Shown: one piece after another, positions 60,196-64,000 of the stretch | How the letters are laid out: every line of letters begins with the position of its first letter | Position numbering within the stretch: the first letter of the stretch is position 1 | Source of the DNA: Pseudoips prasinana | Lineage: Eukaryota > Arthropoda > Insecta > Lepidoptera > Nolidae | Reading direction: 5' to 3' | DNA length: 64,000 nt | Assembly (NCBI GenBank): GCA_951640165.1 | Contig: OX621236.1 | Location: 25,536,948-25,600,947 of the forward strand | Notes under the pieces: model-generated | Database searches by the model: none | What the model was told of the DNA's origin: nothing | What the model saw: only the letters and a program-made list of their open reading frames with translations | Program-made: the position numbers and the translations under genes

Positions 60196-61701
60196 GGCGT
60201 AAAATATAATGATTATTTATACTACCATGCCTATTTGGACCTCTTTTGTATGGATATTTTTGGTCTTACACAGTAAGAAGCTTAATTTTACGTTGACACT
60301 GCTTGACAGCTAATGACATGTATCAAAAATCGATAGTTGTCTCTTTCTTCCTCTATCTTTTGGTGTCAAATTTCTTAAATTCTACCAATTCTGACAGTCG
60401 AAAATTGTCTGAAAAGCTATACTTATGTGTCACTGAAACCTTTATTATGAAAATCTGCTTTAAAGGGCCATGTTTATTTCTGTTGCATTATTTTCTTTTT
60501 CTGAGTGTTGAACCTAAAACATAACTTGACACTATGAGCCTGGAGACTTCAGTAACACTATTTGTTTTACTTGGATCATTTCTCAAACCATTTACTGACA
60601 GAAACAGCATACAGATTTTAATGAACGGCCTTTCTTTATTTATTTACATTCATTTACAATTTCTAAAAGTGACTCTTTCACGTATGTTAGGACTTTTTGT
60701 TGTAGGTTACATTGGTCATCATTCAAAATTGTCGCGGACGAAGTCACGGGTAACAGCTAGTATACCATACCTGTCACACACATAACCTGTCAGTTTCTAT
60801 TACGAATTCATGATAAATAAATAAAATAATTTTATTGTTTCTCTCTCACCCAAAGGTTGCCTGGAAAAGATTGCTACCACAGCAATAAGGTCGCCCTTTG
60901 TACTAGTAATACTTGCGTAGATTTAAGTAATATTTATGTTTTTTGTGCCATAAAGAATATATAATAATAATATATCAATATGGAAAAAAAAATGTGAGCC
61001 GTCACGGGACGCCTGGCAGATGTGAAACATCGACATTATTTTGTAAAAGTAATATGCAGAAAAGAACATATTGCGATAGGAACTAAATATGTCATAATGA
61101 TAAAATAAAAAGTCGATTGCGTATGCGTCACGGCATGCGTCGCCACGCCAGAAATCTGTTTTACGTGCGGCTATAGATGTTTCACATCAATAATATATCA
61201 ATATAGAAACAGTTTTTTAACATGGCTATTTGTTGAGTACTTAGATAGACCCCTAAGTAGTTTCAGCCCAGGGCTCCGAAATTCACGATCCGCCCCTGCA
61301 TATCTAGGTCGTTTTACAAATCATTGAATTTGAAAAATCAATTGTATTTACTTGAAAATTTTAACTGAGCACCTCGAACAAAAATACATGTAATGTTTTG
61401 TTTGCATAGTTATAATAATTATTCTTCTATTTCCTTTAAGAATTATTTTAGAAATTTAGAGTACTTTAATTTTAACGTTTTGAAAATAATAAATTAAATT
61501 AGTTTAGTATATATCGTGGCGGTGTGGTGACGGCCTCAAAGAATATCGCCACCCCCTCTCATCCGGTGGGGGGAAGTAAAAGTCGTCCCGAGGGAATATA
61601 TACCAGAGAACGGGCAGCAGCGTTCTACTGAGTACCATGTCTACCCTACTGCGATCGCCAACCCGCCTGCCAAGCGTGGCGATTATGGCATATCGTCCCA
61701 A

Positions 61702-63156
61702 ATGATAGACACAACAAAACCGCGGCCCCCAGTCCCTGGCAGCCCTGCTATTCCCGGCCGTGGTAACAGCCGTGGTTACGGCAGGGCAGGGGTTGCTAAG
61801 AATCCCCGGCAGATTCCGTGTTACCAAAACCGACGACCTCTGGCCCTGGCAACGTATAACACAACTACACTGCGGTCCGACGAGAAGATAATAGAACTGG
61901 AAGAAGAATTGAGCAGGTTACGTTGGGATATTGTAGGATTATCTGAAGTCCGGAGAGAGGGGGAGGACTCGATAATACTTAAATCCGGAAACCTGCTCTA
62001 TTACCGGGAGGGTGACCAACTATCCCAAGGTGGTGTCGGGTTCATAGTCCACAAGTCCCTCGTGGACAACTTAGTGAAAATCGAGAGTTTGTCGACGACG
62101 GTTGCGTACCTTATACTCAGAATCTCCAAGCGGTATTTGTTGAAGGTTATACAGGTTAACGCACCCACTTCGACACACTCCGATGATGCAGTCGAGGTTA
62201 TGTATGAGGACATCTCCAGAGCCATACATACCTCTAACAGCTATTTCACTGTGGTCATGGGGGACTTTAACGCGAAGCTGGACAAACGATTCGGTAATGA
62301 GCTGAGAGTGGGGCAATTCGGAACTGGAGATCGGAACCCCCGGGGCCAGATGCTGGCCGACTTCATGGAGAAGGAGGGACTCTTTACGATGAATTCCTTC
62401 TTCAGGAAGCCGGATCACCGCAAATGGACCCGGGTGAGTCCCGATGGTAAAACTAAAAATGAGATAGACTTTATCTTGTCGACGAGACGACAGATGTTCA
62501 ATGATGTCTCCGTGATCAATGCGGTTAAAACCGGGAGCGATCACAGACTGGTCAGAGGCTCATTGAACCTTAATGTCAAACTCCAGAGATCCCGACTGAT
62601 AAAGTCTACGCTCCGACCTTTACTTATCCACGTCCAAAACCCCGAACCATTTCAGCTCGAACTGCAAAACCGTTTCGAATGCCTAGCAGACTGCGAGGAA
62701 GTGGACTCATACTATGACAGGCTCGTAGAAGCTGTCCATACGGCTGGGTCTAAGGTCTTCAAGGCCCTTGGTACAAACAGAACTAAAAAGATCTCTGACT
62801 TTACCCTGCAACTTATGGAAGAAAGACGAAAAATGGTTCTGACATCCTCAGATGATGCTACCAGATATCGGCGGCTCAACAGACAAATCTCAAAGTCGTT
62901 GACTCACGACACGCGTCAATTTAATACAAATAGTATTAAAGAGGCCATCGAGCGGAATAAAGGCTCCAAAGTGTTCGCAAGAGCTCTGTCTGTTGGACAG
63001 AGCCAACTGACGAAGCTGAAGACTGAGGATGGTAGAATCGTCACGTCTAAACCTGAGTTGCTGGGAGAGATCGAGAAGTTCTACGGACAGTTATATACGA
63101 CAACACAGCCACCTGTTAAAAGTCATGCCTCAGATCCCAGAGCACGACTAACCTGA
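61702..63156 (+). pseudogene. RTE endonuclease region (484 codons to an in-frame TGA)
   Basis: ATG at 61702 opens a proline- and arginine-rich lead (about 45 residues), then an apurinic-type endonuclease. Its motifs are N53 (LATYNTTTL), E82 (GLSEVRREG), D188/N190 (VMGDFNAKLD), D256 (NEIDFILS) and the terminal SDH at 279-281. All expected catalytic positions are present. Residues 300-484 form the linker before the RT. The frame ends at TGA (63154) in a place where the same frame continues unbroken to the RT, so this looks like a CGA-to-TGA (CpG) change in one ORF rather than a true terminus. Confidence 0.88.
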
Positions 63157-63412
63157 CATTACACCGAAGACATCCCGGACGTCAGCCTGTACGAGATTAG
63201 AATGGCCCTCAGACAACTCAAGAACAACAAAGCGCCTGGTGATGATGGAGTTACAGCTGAGCTTCTGAAGGCGGGTGGTACACCAATCGTACGGGCCCTT
63301 CAGAAGTTATTTAACTCCGTCATACTGGATGGTCAAACGCCACAAGCATGGCACAGAAGTGTGGTGGTGCTCTTCTTCAAAAAGGGTGACAAAACCCTAT
63401 TGAAGAATTATA
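63157..63412 (+). pseudogene. RTE reverse transcriptase, N-terminal part
   Basis: In the same frame as the endonuclease, HYTEDIPDVSLYEIRMALRQ leads to LKNNKAPGDDGVTAELLKAG and later VVVLFFKKGDKTLLKNYR, the first RT motifs. It is cut at about 63412 by foreign sequence. Confidence 0.88.
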
Positions 63413-63682
63413 GACTACGGTCTCCCTGCTTCTGCGTTCTGAGTTATTTGTTTCGTTTCTCAGTCGTCATTTCATGTTATGACAGGATTTCGACGTCTCA
63501 AATCCGTGAAGATAATTGGAATGGAATATAACATTTTATAGGCATGGTCTTTGTACGTCAAATTCAGATCATCATTATCAATGCTCTGTTTGATATTTTT
63601 GTATGATCTTGTATTGATCTTTTTAACCGACTTCAAAAGAAACAAAAGAAAGAGGTGATCAATTCCGCCTAAATTCGGCACA
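63413..63682. mobile_element. Insertion of about 270 bp within the RT
   Basis: The RT frame stops making sense after NYR and resumes at 63683 with LSHVYK in another frame (frame 1 to frame 2). The inserted DNA is AT-rich and its right part has aaccgacttcaaaagaaac and gtgatcaattccgcc, a common lepidopteran repeat end. The exact ends and duplication are not resolved. Confidence 0.7.
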
Positions 63683-64000
63683 CTGCTGAGCCATGTTTAC
63701 AAGTTGTTTTCGAGGGTCGTTACGAACCGTCTCGCGCGCAGGTTTGAAGACTTCCAGCCTCCCGAACAAGCCGGTTTCCGAAAAGGCTTTAGCACCATAG
63801 ACCACATACATACGCTGCGGCAAGTTATACAGAAGACCGAAGAGTATAACAAGCCACTGTGCTTAGCGTTTGTGGACTATGAGAAAGCCTTTGATTCTAT
63901 CGAAACATGGGCCGTGCTGAGGTCTCTCATAAGGTGCCAAATCGACTACCGGTATATCGAGGTGATAAAGTGCTTGTATGAAAACGCCACTATGTCAGTG
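63683..64000 (+). pseudogene. RTE reverse transcriptase, palm continuation (cut by window end)
   Basis: The frame starts LSHVYKLFSRVVTNRLARRF, then PEQAGFRKGFSTIDHI and LAFVDYEKAFDSIETW. The F-V-D-Y-E-K-A-F-D string is the first catalytic aspartate motif of the RT palm. The YxDD motif would lie beyond the window. Confidence 0.9.

Larger units (their letters stand above)
58892..60760 (+). mobile_element. Nonautonomous Helitron (1869 bp) nested in the hAT
   Basis: It starts A|TCTATATATATAAAAGG and ends with the hairpin gtcgcggacgaagtcacggg then taacagCTAG|T. It has no Rep/helicase ORF. A GC-rich block (58940-59330) precedes about six tandem units of roughly 134 bp (59404-60195). An inverted 35-bp copy of the 3' terminus sits inside at about 59599-59635. 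Frames of 60-84 codons here are chance. Confidence 0.85.
58193..61298 (+). mobile_element. hAT transposon remnant with TSD, carrying a nested Helitron (3106 bp)
   Basis: The ends are CAGGGCTGAATC and, inverted, CAGGGGCGGATC. The 8-bp duplication CATATCTA lies at 58185-58192 and 61299-61306. Near both ends the GC-rich word agggctcc/agggcccc with cagccc recurs. Inside are a tandem duplication, a transposase C-terminal remnant and a 1.87-kb Helitron. Without the Helitron the hAT is only about 1.2 kb, so it was already deleted before the Helitron came in. Confidence 0.9.
61505..64000 (+). mobile_element. RTE-clade non-LTR retrotransposon, 5' UTR to mid-RT, runs off the window
   Basis: A GC-rich 5' leader (61505-61700) is followed by one long coding frame with an AP-like endonuclease and a reverse transcriptase. 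The codon and base composition differ sharply from the AT-rich surroundings. The coding line is broken at one TGA and by an insertion. Confidence 0.9.

Noticed and set aside
62071..62544. 157-codon antisense ORF
   Set aside because: Shadow of the RTE endonuclease frame.

Overview
This is a window of AT-rich, intron- and transposon-rich insect nuclear DNA. It is most likely from a moth or butterfly: Lep1-type short Helitrons (A|TC...CTAG|T ends), tRNA-derived SINEs, RTE LINEs with (TGA)n tails and the 'agggttccgta...cacttggccggttttt' repeat are all typical of Lepidoptera. Nothing in it is bacterial or viral, and most of the sequence is intron.

Host gene. One gene accounts for the ordinary coding exons: the Rap guanine-nucleotide exchange factor C3G (RAPGEF1), on the minus strand. 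I assembled eight exons by hand: 42269-42917, 22200-22368, 14663-14771, 12845-12953, 11158-11472, 8915-9056, 5850-5930 and 4237-4370. Every junction has AG/GT ends and compatible phase, giving 569 residues plus one base. They cover the N-terminal half, including a Crk-SH3 motif (PPLPPK). The REM/CDC25 catalytic part would lie left of the window. A 37-bp ATG exon at 57553-57589 ends in the same phase as the 42.3-kb first exon and is a plausible alternative start.

Mobile DNA. The best find is at 32123-36229: an apparently complete PIF/Harbinger transposon inside the large C3G intron. It has a TTA duplication, 23-bp perfect terminal inverted repeats, an intact five-exon DDE transposase (356 aa) and a convergent four-exon Myb/SANT-like protein (252 aa). 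At 58193-61298 a hAT element with 8-bp CATATCTA duplications carries a nested 1.87-kb Helitron. At 50705-51790 is a second, deleted hAT (duplication CTTTTAAG) with BED-finger debris. At 61505-64000 is an RTE LINE with an intact endonuclease, one in-frame TGA and a 270-bp insertion in its RT; it runs off the window. A 190-bp deletion derivative of that LINE lies at 49275-49463.

Other repeats include an 84-bp minisatellite (701-1372), a pair of MITEs (8461 and 13031), a SINE split by a Helitron (3346-3886) and two long near-perfect hairpins (56004-56124 and 59996-60108). The remaining intron stretches hold no gene that I can support.
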